Shown piece by piece: positions 11,811-23,639 of a stretch of DNA of 64,000 nt. The stretch spans positions 62,001-126,000 of the forward strand of contig PUQB01000026.1 of NCBI GenBank assembly GCA_003024785.1, read 5' to 3'. A model generated the notes under the pieces. That model had not been told where the DNA came from. It did not search any database and was given only the letters and a program-made list of their open reading frames with translations. Origin of the DNA: Selaginella tamariscina. Taxonomy: Eukaryota; Streptophyta; Lycopodiopsida; Selaginellales; Selaginellaceae. Each line of letters starts with the position of its first letter. Within the stretch, counting starts at the first letter, position 1. The position numbers and the translations under genes are program-made.

Positions 11811-14800
11811 CATATTTCAGAATCACGCATATAGAATAGATATAAAAGTATACCCTTTCAGGTCGAATTGCTTTCACTAGCTCTCCACAAACACGCAGCG
11901 CCTCTGCAGTAACTTTATAATACCGTTCATTAACAGCAGCAATCACTGGACCTGATAGTGCCTACAAATCATAATCATATGTTAGCCATGCAGACATGCA
12001 TAGATCATAGCTTTACACTTATATAAGTACGTATACAAATACATATGAATTCATCATCTTATATATGATTAGGATCTAGATATAGTACTTTCTGGCATTT
12101 AGATAAATATCAAAAGAATACGAGCATATATATTTAGGTGTCTGCCCCAGATATGTACACATTTATATAGACACAACGTTGTACCTTGATGTGCGGGTAG
12201 AAAACTGTAGGCGAGTGGGAAGCCATGACTAATCGTGTAAAAACGAGTGCCTCAATTTTCAAATTGGAGTTCGATGATTTGTCCTGCAAAACGAAATCAT
12301 GTGATGTTACTCTTTATATCTATATATACACGGTACAATTCATACCTATATTTGAACTTATATTGTACAACTTACATTCAAAGCCTTCTCCACTCCGGGC
12401 ACCAGAGCTGCCATGTGGTCCGACAAGCAATTAGGAAGAACAATAACCAGCTCCTTCAGAACTGAAAATGCACCGACCTAAACACAATATATAATCAGTC
12501 CACATCTCATTCTCAAAAATTTCATAGAACACGTACATACGTACAAGTATCTTTTGTTCCTGAAGAGTGAATACATACACATATGCATTATATATGATAT
12601 ATAAATTGAATTGAATTGTACCCTTGTTTTCACGGATTTCTCTCGAAGTTGTCGGTTCAAAGTTCTGACCACTTTTGGAACTTCCTGCTGAAGCATATAT
12701 AGGGGGCTGCTTGATGGAGAGAAGGAAGTCATTAATCATAGGTTAATGTCTGTCTCTGTATATAGTATATAAACAATGATTACCTGGATGGACTGATATC
12801 AGAGGATCCTTTTGTCACATTGCCAGTTTGACGCAAGAGGTCAATAAATGCGTTAAAAACATCGATCTAAAAATCACAAACAGTATATCTATTTTAAAAA
12901 CTCGCAGAGTAAATGTACACACACAGAGTATATGTATACATAATATACCTTAACATTCTCCTCTCTCTCCCGAAACCTGTCGATAAGCCTTGGACATGCC
13001 TATTAAATCCCAAAATAGATTAATAGGGTTTAGGATTTATTTCTTTTTAAGCTATAGAGAATCTTTCGCACACAGACATACATGTAGCATTTATACACGC
13101 ACACAAACATAGACACACCTACCTTGTTGTAGAGAACTGAGAGCATTTCCGGCCTGGACGAGATCACTGCAGACAGGCATTTCGCTGCAGCTCTCCGGAC
13201 TTTCCAGCTCACATCTTCATCATCACTGTACTCATCAGCACTTTCACTGCGAAACAAACAGTTTTATGGATATACCTTGTGTAAGTGCGTGTGTGTGTGT
13301 GCTCATGTATATATGCATCTATATGTTTACTTACTCCTCTTCTTCTTCTTCGGCATCCATGTCTTCATCCTGATCTTCCTCCATATCATCAGTGAAGTTG
13401 GGATCATATTTCAAATACTCTAATGCAAGATCCAGAATAGTCTGACAATGCTCCGAGACATCACGTGGGCACCGCAACACAAAGCTCTCTAGTGCCTGAT
13501 CAAAAGCTTATGTTATAAAGAGACATAGCATGTGCTCTGTATAGATATAAAAAGCACATGCTATATCTGTGTCTATATATCCATGCGAAATAACTCAAAC
13601 CTGCAAGCTGTTTTCTCTAAGCTCATCATCGTTTTCAGAAGCGTTCTGACAGTAGTTTATCAGAAGAGGAATGACTTCGTTTAGGTGTGGGCCGAAGCGG
13701 TATCCCACAGCACGACTGCGAGCAAATTATATTTACAATTCACAATAAAAAGGCTTATTTACAAAGTCAGTGTTATATTTCATAACGAATTCTCACCATA
13801 ATGCACCGATCATTTGAATGTTTGTCCGAGTCATGTCAGGTTTAACATCCTTATTCTTTAACAGATCAACCACACTCACTGTGGCTCTTCCCAGAAGATC
13901 GTCCGTCATGCAAGCAGCCAGAGTGGCTACAGAAAATAACAAAGTAAATATTACTTTTATACATACATAAACTTTTCTGGTGGAGATATTCAAGCTTTAA
14001 GTTCGAAATTGTACCAAAGTAGGATTCTTACCAAGGCATTGAATTGCTCGTTTTCTTAGTCCGGCCCGCTGCAAGTTAAGTTGCACGAGCAAAGCATTCA
14101 TCAGCTTCTCGTGTTCAGAGGCCAAAAGCGCTCCAAATCGGTGTAGAACATCACAGAGAATGTCCAAGCACTCACTCTTGACTTCAGTAGTCGTATCCTG
14201 CAAATGCATTGCTTAGTAAAATATATAGCCATCGACAAAATATCCAACTCAAGAAGCAATATACATACCGGTGCTGTGATGCCCTTGAGAAGCCTTGGAG
14301 TCAATGCAACAACAACGCTCTGAGCAACAGCTCCACTAGCAATCTCAGCGACAATAGTCTTGAGTGCAATGCCCGCTATATCACGTTGATGGTCCTTACC
14401 CGTGAGCAACCTCATACATAACGTCTCCACAATTTCAACGGTCCTCTGCTCGTTCACTTTCTTTACCAGCGGTGCCAAACTGCCCGAATGCATATATATT
14501 AGTATATCAATATGAAACCCGCAAGTACATACATATCAACATACATTTTCTGTGTACACTCACCATTTAACAGCGATGCCGGAGATATCGCCGGAAGCAT
14601 CATCCAGCTGCTGCAATACGATCTGAGAAACCTTGCGCTCTGTTTCTTGATCCGCCCTGAACGAATCCTTTAGGAGCTCGTTCAGCAGATCGGACGTGGC
14701 CATGTATCTATAATCCTTGTCTTTTGAAGCGATCTGTATATTTAAAAAAGGAAGATTTTAACCAGATTCTTGCAGAAAATGGATTTTATTGATTATTTGA

Positions 14801-14961
14801 CATTTTCATGCAGGAAATCGATGTTTTTATGCAGAGATCAACATTTTCATGCAGGAATCGATGTTTTTATGTAGAAAATCCACGTTTTTATGCAGAAATC
14901 CCCTCAATCTATCGATCATACGCACCTTCTCTAAAATCACGCCGATTGTGAGACTCGCCAT
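7925..14961 (-). CDS. CAND1: CAND1, cullin-associated NEDD8-dissociated protein 1, 29 exons
   Basis: CAND1 binds un-neddylated cullins and exchanges F-box/adaptor modules of cullin-RING ubiquitin ligases in nucleus and cytosol. It is made of HEAT repeats throughout. Exons: 14926-14961, 14564-14733, 14269-14479, 14032-14197, 13797-13926, 13601-13715, 13335-13495, 13123-13246, 12949-12999, 12784-12866, 12622-12709, 12376-12477, 12185-12283, 11854-11961, 11612-11695, 11339-11479, 11166-11258, 10794-10973, 10617-10721, 10376-10469, 10134-10270, 9806-10051, 9494-9679, 9223-9368, 9025-9141, 8746-8911, 8491-8571, 8274-8412, 7925-8057. This gives about 1230 residues; Arabidopsis CAND1 has about 1219. 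Family landmarks are the MASLTIG start, [16 protein letters not shown], the acidic [15 protein letters not shown] loop, [14 protein letters not shown] and [19 protein letters not shown]. Exon 24 is one base short (near 9262-9266), breaking the frame within a conserved stretch. The exon 27 donor is shifted four bases into a (GT)n run. Confidence 0.95.
8084..8137. repeat. (GA)n microsatellite in the last CAND1 intron
   Basis: A GA tract of about 54 bases with one GG interruption, in the intron at 8058-8273. It reads (CT)n on the gene strand. Confidence 0.9.
8441..8490. repeat. (CT)n(CA)n microsatellite abutting CAND1 exon 27
   Basis: A CT run followed by at least fifteen CA units ending at base 8490. 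On the gene strand this is (GT)n(GA)n, starting exactly at the exon 27 donor, so the splice site is part of the repeat. Confidence 0.9.
9699..9799. repeat. Compound (GC)n(CA)n(TA)n tract filling a CAND1 intron
   Basis: Intron 22 (9680-9805) is almost wholly alternating purine-pyrimidine: GC units to about 9719, CA units to about 9751, then TA units. Such tracts are classic Z-DNA and cruciform formers. Confidence 0.9.
11735..11808. repeat. (GA)n microsatellite in CAND1 intron 14
   Basis: About 37 uninterrupted GA units in the intron at 11696-11853, the longest pure dinucleotide tract of the window. It reads (CT)n on the gene strand. Confidence 0.95.
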
Positions 14962-15035
14962 GGCGCCTGCTCGTAGCCACGCCCGCAGAGAACCTTAGCC
15001 GCAGTTCTATTCACGATCAGGCCATACAAGAACAA

Positions 15036-15044
15036 AAACCCTAG
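15036..15044 (-). promoter_or_regulatory. Telobox-like AAACCCTAG upstream of CAND1
   Basis: The plus strand reads AAACCCTAGCCTAACCCT starting 75 bases upstream of the CAND1 initiation codon. Both intact genes of the window therefore have such a motif in the probable 5' leader. The regulatory role is inferred. Confidence 0.35.
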
Positions 15045-15864
15045 CCTAACCCTCACAGCGGTGGTTTATACGAAAAAATATACCACTACAGGAGCATATT
15101 CTACACGAATATTCTGTTAGAGCATTAATATAGAATATTCCCAACCCCGTTACCTTATCAACAGTGGGAATTTACATGGTGGTGCAAAAACGGAGAGATT
15201 AAGTTAGCCTCGGCGATTTTGATTCGATCAATGCAACATACATTAAGGTTTCTATTTTTTATTTTATATAATTATTAGTATATTGGGTAAATAGTATAAT
15301 TTATAAACAATGAAATTTTCTTTGATCCTTTGGGAAAGAGGTGGAGGAGCTTCTTGATCATCATCGTCCTCGTTTGAGTCACATAACTCGTCAACAATTC
15401 TGGTGTAATATTGATGCCACACCATAGTCTACTATTAGATACCAGTACCTTCACTCCAAAATTGAGGTCCTCAAGTGTTTCATTGTCTTAAGGGTGTTGC
15501 ACATACTTAACAATACTCCCATCCCAATTTGCTCATGATTTTTCAGAGGTTCTCAGTGAGTTCACCAGCAATCCATCGCGCGCATACAGATGGCTTTGCA
15601 CCATTGCTTTGCTCAGATACTCTTAGGAACTAAAGCTTCATCATCATGGCTTATGGGACTTAACTAATTCATTCATTTTGTCTTCCTGGTGGCAAAGGAT
15701 GTACACTACCTCCACAAACTGTCCATATCATTCATATAATGTTATTCTTTATCAGTTAATAATGGGTAAAAGTTTTTGAAAAAATCATCGTTCATAAGCT
15801 GAGATAATAAGTAACATATCTAAAAATAAAGCTCTAAAACTTCAATTAAAAAAAATTGTATTAC
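15045..15864. other. Upstream region of CAND1 without a recognised gene
   Basis: Probable CAND1 promoter region followed by mixed-composition DNA without open frames. The right half may be degenerate transposon sequence belonging to the Tc1/mariner remnant that follows, but I could not align it. Confidence 0.4.
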
Positions 15865-16112
15865 CCTTGTAAGTACTTCGTGTGGCCCCCTTTGCCTCGA
15901 TTATTGCCGCTACAATGCTCTCCATGAGCCTCTCAGAGGTCTATTGAGGAACCCTAGACCGCACTCGTTGAGGCTTTTCCCACAACTGTTAGGGGGAGGA
16001 TCCTCCTTGTCAAGTTTGGCCTTAATGAAAGCCTAAAGATGCTTGATTGGGTTGAGGTTGAGTGACTGAGCAGGCCAACTCATGATCTCGATATTCTTGG
16101 GTTAAAACCGAC
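15865..16112 (-). pseudogene. Tc1/mariner-like transposase C-terminus, degenerate
   Basis: On the minus strand the translation contains IEIMSWPAQSLNLNPIKHL, the typical WPAQSPDLNPIEHLW catalytic-core signature of Tc1/mariner transposases. It is followed after about 150 bases by ESIVAAIIEAKG, matching the usual C-terminal tail. A stop replaces the W after the HL and another stop follows, so it is a dead copy. Its N-terminal part was not located with confidence; a helix-turn-helix-like translation near 18480-18540 (minus) could be a displaced piece. Confidence 0.7.
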
Positions 16113-17060
16113 TTTTAGTCCTTTTACACATCGAGCCTAATTTTTATTATAATTTACTTTTCATACCGTTTTTTTTTTTAAAAAGCCGCATTCGAAAGTT
16201 CATAATAGCGCTTATATGTATATAATTAAGACTTTTTAACTAAATAAACAATATTTTAACTTAAATTTTTTTGGCTTTGCAAGTGAATTTACTAGATAAT
16301 AACTGTGACACTCACCACCCCCTCCAGAGAAGATCTCAAGCCCACCACTTCCTCTTTCCCTTCTTTATCAGGTGAAGCATAATTGGTCAATCTCCTTTGG
16401 TTATTGGTGATAGGCTTTACACTTGGATCCTTGGTTCCCCTTATCTCCTTTGGTTACCCATGACAAACATTACATTGTCAATACCCAAGCCCACTACAAA
16501 GGATCGATTACCCATAACATGCCTTACATTGGTAATCTCCTGAGGATTTCAAGGCCATTACTTTTCCCTTCTTTATCAAGTGAAGCTACACTAGTTATGA
16601 GAAACAGCATCATAGTTTTGTTTGGTGAGGATTAACTAGCTCACTTGATGTATGACTTACACAAGCTTGTCTTTGATGAAAATTGAGCTCAAGTCAGCTT
16701 CGTTACCAAGTGTCATAATATTATTCCTCTCCCTTAATTATAAAAACTAAAAGCCAATTGGTGTTAGCTCGAGGGTGTCACGCTTTGTATATCATGTACA
16801 CTCATTAATAATGAACACTTTTATAAAGGCTTTCCATATAAATGAAAATAAATAGTTTATTTGTTTCTTCACTATAAAGCATTTTTATTTTATATAATAA
16901 AACATGTTTTATATGCTTACTCTCTTATGTATTAAAATAAAAGCTTATTAAGAATATAATTTGAAATACCTAAATATATGTAAATAAAAGCATTTTTTGA
17001 AGTAATCTCTTGGTATGCTCATATATACACTTTAAATAAGACATATTTGTTAAATAATCA
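16113..17060. other. Unassigned repetitive DNA, possible LTR at 16304-16780
   Basis: No coding sequence. Bases 16304-16780 begin TGTGACACTCACCAC and end GAGGGTGTCA, an inverted-repeat ending compatible with a small LTR. The same TGACACTCACCAC word recurs at 18746-18760. No target duplication was found, so this stays tentative. Confidence 0.3.
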
Positions 17061-17999
17061 TGTCATAGTTTTTACTATGACTCGACCCTTTATTTTGGGG
17101 TTTGACTGTTGTTACCTATTGGATTATGTGACGAACCTTAGATGTAGAAGAAAACAAGCCCGCATAGTGCACTTGGGTATCTAGTGATGGTCCGACTGGG
17201 TGTCGTTAGGTATTTGCAAGAAACTCTAGGCGAAGCTAACACTTCCATTTAGAGAACCCTCCCCCGTTTTGATGTTCCAGGTTAGGGTTCTTTGCAAATT
17301 ATAGCTTGTCAAAATAAGGGTTAGGGACACCCCTAGGGTTTCCCTAACCCCATGTCTTAAACCCCCCCTAGGGGTTAGGTTTAGGATTAGGTTAGGACAA
17401 CCATTTTCTCATTTCCGTGCCAGCCCACTTACTCACTTAGGTAAACAGGGGGGGGTCCGTCACATAAATAAGGTAGAGTATATGTAGTGAGGCTTCCTGG
17501 GTTCAAAAGAGAACTCATTAACCTCCTACCGGTGCAAGCTAAGCTTGTGTCGTCAAGGTGCAACCCTCCGTTGTGCCACCCAAACTTCCACACGATAGGG
17601 GTACAACCCACCCTAGGTTAGTATATCCGGCAGGATCTTGCCTTTGAGATAGGGGCACGTCACTTCCAAGGAGTTAGATAGATTCCTTGGTCCGAAAACC
17701 TGCCCACAAGCTCAAAGACATTGCCGAGTTCACGTTCCGTAAAACTAGTGATTGAGGCCTCGCTTCGGCCGCCTCAACCACGCCAAGCTAGGAACGACAC
17801 CTAAAGCTCGGCTAGTCTGTGTATCCTGATTCATAAGGTGAGTCTCGTTCGTGGGCTTAGTCAGTTAGGGGTTTGAGTTCTTAAGACTTGGGTTCTTAAT
17901 ACGGGTTATTTTACCAGATTTCGTGGGGTTTCCAGAGAGGGGATTCCAGGGTTAGCACCTGGCAGGCCGCCTTTGTGGCACCAAGTAAAAACTCTGACA
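17061..17999 (+). mobile_element. Solo LTR, family A
   Basis: A 939-bp unit beginning TGTCATAGT and ending CTCTGACA, flanked by AATCA and AGTCA (four of five matching). The same sequence occurs inverted at 58162-59094. It carries a short conserved non-significant frame that also appears in the other copy. The two ends form an unusually long inverted repeat (about 15 bases). The orientation is assigned by comparison with the related family B, whose LTR end CTCTGACA adjoins a primer-binding site. Confidence 0.8.
17459..17485 (-). promoter_or_regulatory. Conserved ACATAAATAAGGTAGAG block in LTR families A and B
   Basis: The block CACATAAATAAGGTAGAG is retained in all A and B LTR copies (near 17459, 19204, 50208, 55409 and 58694, the last two groups in either orientation). 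Its AT-rich core in a conserved setting suggests the LTR promoter or polyadenylation region. The transcription direction is not established. Confidence 0.3.
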
Positions 18000-18778
18000 A
18001 GTCAAGCACGATTTTGTTTAATTTAAATCTTTATTTTACAAAAATCAAAAACATAACAATAATTAATGTGGTGTATTGTCTAGATGCACTTAGGCATTGC
18101 TTGAGGATGTAGTTTTACCGAAGGACTTTGCATGTGTTGCAACTCGCGATCCAGTTAATGCTTTACTAGCTCAGCTAGAGGAAAAGCCCGAGAACAACAA
18201 AGACATTTTGGTTGCTTCCTAGATAGTTATTACATTGAATGTTAGCAAAGATAATTAGTGTGTCAAGAAGACTACTTGTACATCTCCCTAAGTCGGACAC
18301 GCTACAACAATCCAATACCTCCAAGGTTTCATACCAAAGCATTATCATGCTAGCATGCTTGACATGACTATCACAACCTCAACAGAAGTAGAAGTCCACA
18401 TTAAATATATATATATATATATATATTACTGTAAATACCTGGCACTTTTAAATGTTACAATATGCCAATTGGACCATTTATACTCCTTATAAATTGTTCC
18501 GAAGATACACCAAAGGCCTTAGATAATTCAATGGCATGGGCTACAACCACCAGACTCTAGATCATATAGTCATAGCTCATCATCTCAATCTTTTGGTGTT
18601 CTTGGACTGTTGTCAACTTGCCACTATCGCTATTGTAATGCTCCACGACAACATTGCTCCATAATATGGTTTTGGTCAGATATGGGAAATTTTTCCATCA
18701 ATATTGAACACATTGAATAGAGTGATTCTATTAGGTAATGACCATGACACTCACCACTTCTTTGAGAGAGTGGATGCT
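18000..18778. other. Unassigned intergenic DNA
   Basis: No gene recognised. It contains a (TA)n run at about 18404-18426. The minus-strand translation near 18480-18540 resembles a helix-turn-helix of a Tc1-like transposase, but only weakly. Confidence 0.4.
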
Positions 18779-19274
18779 TATCATAGTTTGTACTATGACT
18801 TGACCTTTTACTTTGGAGGTTGATTGTTGTTACCTATTGTATTATGTTGACGGACCTTAAATGTAGTGAGAAACAGCCCCACTTAGTGCACTTAAGTGTT
18901 TAGGGGTAGTCTGGCCGGCTGTCCTTAAATATCGCAAGAAATTCTAAACGAAGGTAGTACTTACCTTTTATAAAATCCACCCCAATTTTGACGTCCCAAT
19001 TAGGCTGATTGGTTAATACATGTGAGGGTTAGAAACACCCTAAAATTGACCTAACCCACACCCTAAAACCCCCACCCCCTTGGGTAGGGTTAGGGGTAAG
19101 AAATAGGTTTCATTAATAACTCATCTCATTTAGCTAAGGGACATGCATTTCGTGCCAGCCCACTTATGCATGTAGGAAAAGATGAGGAGGCTAAGGGGCT
19201 TTGTCACAGAAATAAGGTAGAGTATGTAGTAGGAGAGCTTCTAGGTTCATGATTGAGTTCATTGCTCTTCTGCT
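18779..19274 (+). mobile_element. Truncated family B LTR
   Basis: Starts with a decayed copy of the TGTCATAGT...ACTATGAC end and follows the 5' part of the B LTR seen at 54981 onwards: CACTTAGTGCACTTAAG, TTTTGACGTCCCA, then the AAATAAGGTAGAG block. It stops where the 3' LTR of element C1 begins. The missing half was not found beyond C1. Confidence 0.7.
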
Positions 19275-19967
19275 TAGTTGTCGAGGACTCCACAGGCTAA
19301 GTGTGTGGTTCTATGAAGTTTTGGTGGTTGCCATGACACTGTGGTAGCGTCTAGTCTTGGAGGTCCACCTCGGTGAGCAAGACTTACCTTGGGGAGCACT
19401 GGAAGGTGTGAGATGGCCTTTACCCAAACACCGTGAGGGCCCGTATACATGTGAGGAGGAGTTCTCTTAGGTGGGGTGTTTACCCGCTCTGACTGTATGT
19501 TGGCAGACTAGGAGCAGGGCAAAGAAGAATGACTAGAGAAGGTGGTGGACAGAAGGAGTAAATACATATATACTTATATTGCCTGCCCAAATACAAAACT
19601 ATCCTAGAGAAGGTGGAGCAAGATACAAAGAAAAAGATGGACTAAAAGGACCCTGACCTACTACAAGCCCTCCTACTTATATAGTGGGTAAGCTAGTGCT
19701 AGACCCTAGGTATAGGTGGCACACTCCCATTGGTCTATCGCTCTGTGTCAACGTCTTGCCTATAGCATTTATGCGCCTCACTCACGCGTGTTGTCCCAAG
19801 TACCTTGGTAGTTGATCTAGATGATCGAATCTACGCTAGAGCTAAGCACCGCTTGACAACTATCGTTGTCAGTCCATACCTGCTGCACACTCACTAGTCG
19901 GCCGCTCCGTCCTGTCACTTGTTCGTGCCGGATGGTGGTTTGACGATGGTCAAGCCACCGTCAACTA
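19275..19967 (-). mobile_element. 3' LTR of Ty3/gypsy element C1
   Basis: A 693-bp unit matching the C-family LTRs at 40068-40758, 42078-42759 and 60453-61116 (shared GACTCC-CAGG end, TTACCTTGG-GAGCACTGGAAGG, and a CTTATATAGTGGGT box). On the element's strand the last reads ACCCACTATATAAG, a good TATA box. It lies in reverse orientation, so it is the 3' LTR of C1. The terminal TG/CA have become TA. Confidence 0.8.
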
Positions 19968-20259
19968 TATGCCCAAACTTATTCGTTAGCATGTCCTTGG
20001 GCCATGTGCTTCCTTACCACACCCTCAGCCGTCAATCCCATAGTGTTGGCGGTATATGGTGATCTGCTCTCTGTTGAGGCTAGCTTCAGCTTCAAGGCTC
20101 GCATCTCTTAGCGGGGTCACCCTCAACATCCTTGCCTCAAACCATGCCTGTTGCTCTTGGGTTTGCTTTAAGTTGGACCTTTAGCTCTTAAGTTCGCTCT
20201 TGCGTGCATTGCAACTCCTGTTCCCTTACTGCGAGGAGTTGAGCTTGTAGTTGGGTGTG

Positions 20260-20700
20260 TACCTTAACTCCATGGTGGTCCGCGGTGAGTCTTGTGGGGC
20301 CTCGACCAACTGGCGTTCCTTGGGTGGCTGGAATGGAACTAGGGCCCATTGTGCATTTGGCGTGGGCTTCGTCGAAGAGGACGCAGGAGCGGCTTCAACT
20401 TTTGCAAGCTACCCGGTGGACCGGTGTAATTCTTCCTTGGCCCCTGCCAGCTCATGTTGGACCTTCATGAGTTTCATCTCTTGCCGCTTGAGTTTGGTGC
20501 CAAGCTTAAAGGTTTGCCTCTCCCTTTCCACTATGGCTTGCTCATGGTCCCATCCAAATTGATCGTGGAGCTTTTGGAGGCTATCATACTTGCCTTGCAA
20601 TTGATCTAAGCGGTCAGCTAATTGTTGGCACGCCTCTTCTGCTTGCTTCCTCCCGGCATCCGCAACCTCCCATAGTTGGACTCCTTGGAGAAGCTGTTAT
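20260..20700 (-). pseudogene. C1 3'-terminal ORF remnant with coiled coil
   Basis: On the minus strand a Lys/Glu/Gln-rich helix (QKLHDQFGWDHEQAIVERER...KLKRQEMKLMKVQHELAG near 20430-20600) with heptad-like spacing, between the domain-X copy and the 3' LTR of C1. A similar Arg/Glu-rich stretch lies in the same position of C2 (59750-60300). Tat and Athila elements often carry an extra ORF after integrase; its function is unknown. Broken by stops. Confidence 0.45.
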
Positions 20701-21249
20701 GAATACCCCTTTGCCTCCTTCTGAGTGGTCCGGCAACGGTCTATGAGCTTCTTTACTATGGTGTTGTGCTTTGCGAACACTCAAGGGAGGTCTTAGTTGT
20801 TGTACATTGCCACTGCCTTCCTGATCCGATGAAGGCTTTGGCTAGTTCAAGATGCACTAAGGTGGTCCATTGTTCATTGGTGTTGTAGTGCCGTAAGTCT
20901 CGCCCAGCATGTTACATGTATCTTCCTCATTGTCCGGGTTTGGCGTCTTGTGATGGGCTAGCTGGGCACTCCCCCTCGCCTTGCGGCCCTTATGCTGAGT
21001 GTCATGGTATTCTGGGAACTTCCGTTAGGGGAATTGTCGATGTGGACTCCGTGGCTGGGGTCCTCTACTCCTTTTCATGTGGTTTCCTTACCTCGGCTTG
21101 CTCCAACGGGAGTCTTCTCTTGCTCGTTTTTGTGATGACTCTAGCATGGCCGACTGTTTTCCTTTGTTGGATTAGATGGTACCTACATGCTCCTCTCCAT
21201 GGTGTTTGAATGGAGTTGCATCGGTGAGGGGTTGGACTTGGCTAATGAT

Positions 21250-21780
21250 CTAGGAGAGCATTATGCTAAGGTGGCCGGCCGCGGTGAGTCTTCGTCCCGA
21301 CCCCTTTCGGATCCCGTTGATGCCTCGGGTTAGGGCCGGGATCATATAGTGCCTGAAGTAGTCCGCCCAATCCACGGCAACTCCTTCCCAAGCACTGCAC
21401 AAGGTGTTTGCCAATCGAGTGGCGACACGCCTCTTTGTTCTTTCGGTGAACATAAAAACTGTGAGTGCTAGGAACTCGTCCACTTCCTCCCCTTCTTATA
21501 TGGTGAGTTGGACATTGATATCTCATCCTGGTTGGCTTGGAACCACTGGCGCTTGGGGTCCTCTAGTTCTTCCAAGGGTATTCTGTCCTCAGGTAGTCCG
21601 AACACAGTAGCTAGCTGGTTTAGATCTATGCAGATGTATGTTGAGCAGCCTAATCTGAACTTGAGATCTGCATGCTTGGTCTTCCCCGACTCGGCAAATT
21701 CCGGCTTCTCTACCTCTCCCATAGGGCTTTGTAGAGACCGAGCAACCATCTATTTTCGGACTCGATGAACATTGGGTCAG
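21250..21780 (-). pseudogene. Domain X, copy 2 (post-integrase ORF of C1), degenerate
   Basis: Minus-strand pieces in alternating frames: KHADLKFRLGCSTYICIDLNQ, FGLPEDRIPLEELEDPKRQW, KGRKWTSS, then DEFLALTVFMFTERTKRR and LANTLCSAWEGVAVDW...YMIPALTRG. Homologous pieces occur at 25270-25870 and in C2 at 57830-58160 plus 59095-59330. I do not recognise the family. Its place after integrase suggests the native extra ORF of this element type. Confidence 0.5.
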
Positions 21781-22601
21781 TCAATTAATTTGTTAAAATT
21801 GAAAACCTGGGGGCCACTAGCTCCGTGACCCTATCCTAGCCATCGTATCGCACTCAAATTTATTGAATGGGTGCTGGCTTGTTATGCTTGGTCCATTCAT
21901 CATCTTGATGCTAGGGACTAGTCGGACTGTCCTGCAGGGAAGTGAGTGTGCCCTCGTTCACCCTTGTTGTCCCTATTAGGAGGTTGCCATTGTGGTGGCC
22001 TACCTCATCCGATATGACCGATGCTTTTATCCACGCGTTGCAACAGGGTATTAATGGCGCCGCCTACCACTATTACCCCATTTTACGTGCTCACGCGTGT
22101 GGTCCACCCTTGTGGACCATGTGACCCTGAGTTATCCCACGTGTGGGACTGAGATATTGCTTCCCCTTTGGGTGCCCCTTCCTTCGGCTCTTGACCCCGC
22201 TACTTCGGGTGCACCTTCACCTTGAAGGTTCGTGGGGTTCACCTTCTTCACCTGGTTTCTTGAGCAGGTCCTTTGTTGCGTTAACTCTCTATTGTAATGG
22301 CTGCCCGTTGGCTCCCATTAGCACGTACCATTGTCGAAAGTTTTCAGTACCTCATACGGTCCTTTCCAACCTGGCCGAAACTTGCCCTTTTAGAATATTT
22401 GCAGCTTCTTGTACCACCAAACCCACTGCCCTGGCTTGTATCACCGAAGTTTCTTTTTCATGTCCTTTGCTCGTTTGGTTTGCTATTGGCAGTTCTCTCT
22501 CGTCAGTTGTGCCAAGAATTGCATCTCGTCTAATTGTTTTAGCTACTCCAATCGTAATCGTTGGTTCGTCCATGATTTTGTGGTCTAGGCTTGTCCATAA
22601 G

Positions 22602-23330
22602 TTAGATATGGTGAACTTCCATGGCATGATGGCTTCCAGACCATAAGCCAGATGGAAGGGCGTTGTTCCCGTTGCGGTTTTGAATGTTGTCTAGTATGCC
22701 ATAATACGGATGGTAGCATTTCTCCCATCGCTGGGTTCGCTGTGGCATAGCTTCCTCAAGATGGTGACCAGTATCTTGTTTGTAGATTTGGCCTATCCAT
22801 TCCCCTGCAGGTAGTAGGTTGTTGACGTGCGATGCTTGATGACGAACATGCTTACCAATTCCCAGATAGTCTTGTTGATAAAGTGGCTCCCCTGGTCTGA
22901 TACTAGCTTTAGTGGGCGCAACCAACCTTGTTAGGATGTTTGTATAGATAAACCTCGCTGTTTGCCATGCCGTCGCCTCCCTGAGTGCCTTCGCCTCTAC
23001 CCACTTTGTGGCATAGTTCGTTGCCACTACGATGTACCTGGAGTGTGTTGTGTGGGCCCTAGGTTGATTGGGCCCATAAAGTCTAGGCCCACTTCTCAAA
23101 CGCTGCCATTCCTACTAAGGGGTGGTACTCCATGCCTTGACCTGCCGTGGGTTTGCCTATCTGCTAACAGTTGATGCAGCTCCTTGCTGCCTTGGTGGCA
23201 TCCCGAAAGATCGTTGGCCATCAAAGTCTGGTATGTAAGATTTTCCTAGCCATTTTGTCCCCCCCTCATGCGTGGGCTGCGTTGACAATCTTGGGGATTT
23301 CCCATGCCAGAAGCATCTTTGGAGTATGTC
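22602..23330 (-). pseudogene. Ty3/gypsy integrase of C1, degenerate
   Basis: The minus strand reads YIVVATNYATKWVEAKALR followed by TARFIYTNILTR, the start of the retroviral-type integrase core (rve) with its first catalytic Asp replaced (A-T-N where D-Y is expected). The GLDFMGPI-like entry to the core lies just upstream (23040-23100), and a cysteine-bearing zinc-binding region is recognisable to about 23330. Many frameshifts and stops. Confidence 0.7.
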
Positions 23331-23639
23331 ATCTCTCCCCCCTTGTATAATGATCTCTGATCAGCTGGAATGATAAGCACCTTCAAGCGAGGCTTCTGTG
23401 TGTAGTGATGTTCATGAGAGCTTGGTCATCCCGTTGGTGAGGTAACGTCATATTGGCTGCTGCCATACTGGGATGAATGTGGGGCTGCCAGTTTAGTGGT
23501 TTGCGATGGGGTGCCATGCTCGACATTTGCTTCAAAGAGGTCGGTGTTTGGTATGTCAAGCAGGGGCACAGCTTCGGGTGGTTCGCCACTCGTCATCCAG
23601 GAGAGGAGATTGGGTGATACATGCAGCTTTCTTGCCTTG

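Noticed and set aside
11603..11946. Two overlapping minus ORFs with long Ser-Leu stretches
   Set aside because: They read through a (GA)n microsatellite in a CAND1 intron; only the ends are true exon sequence.
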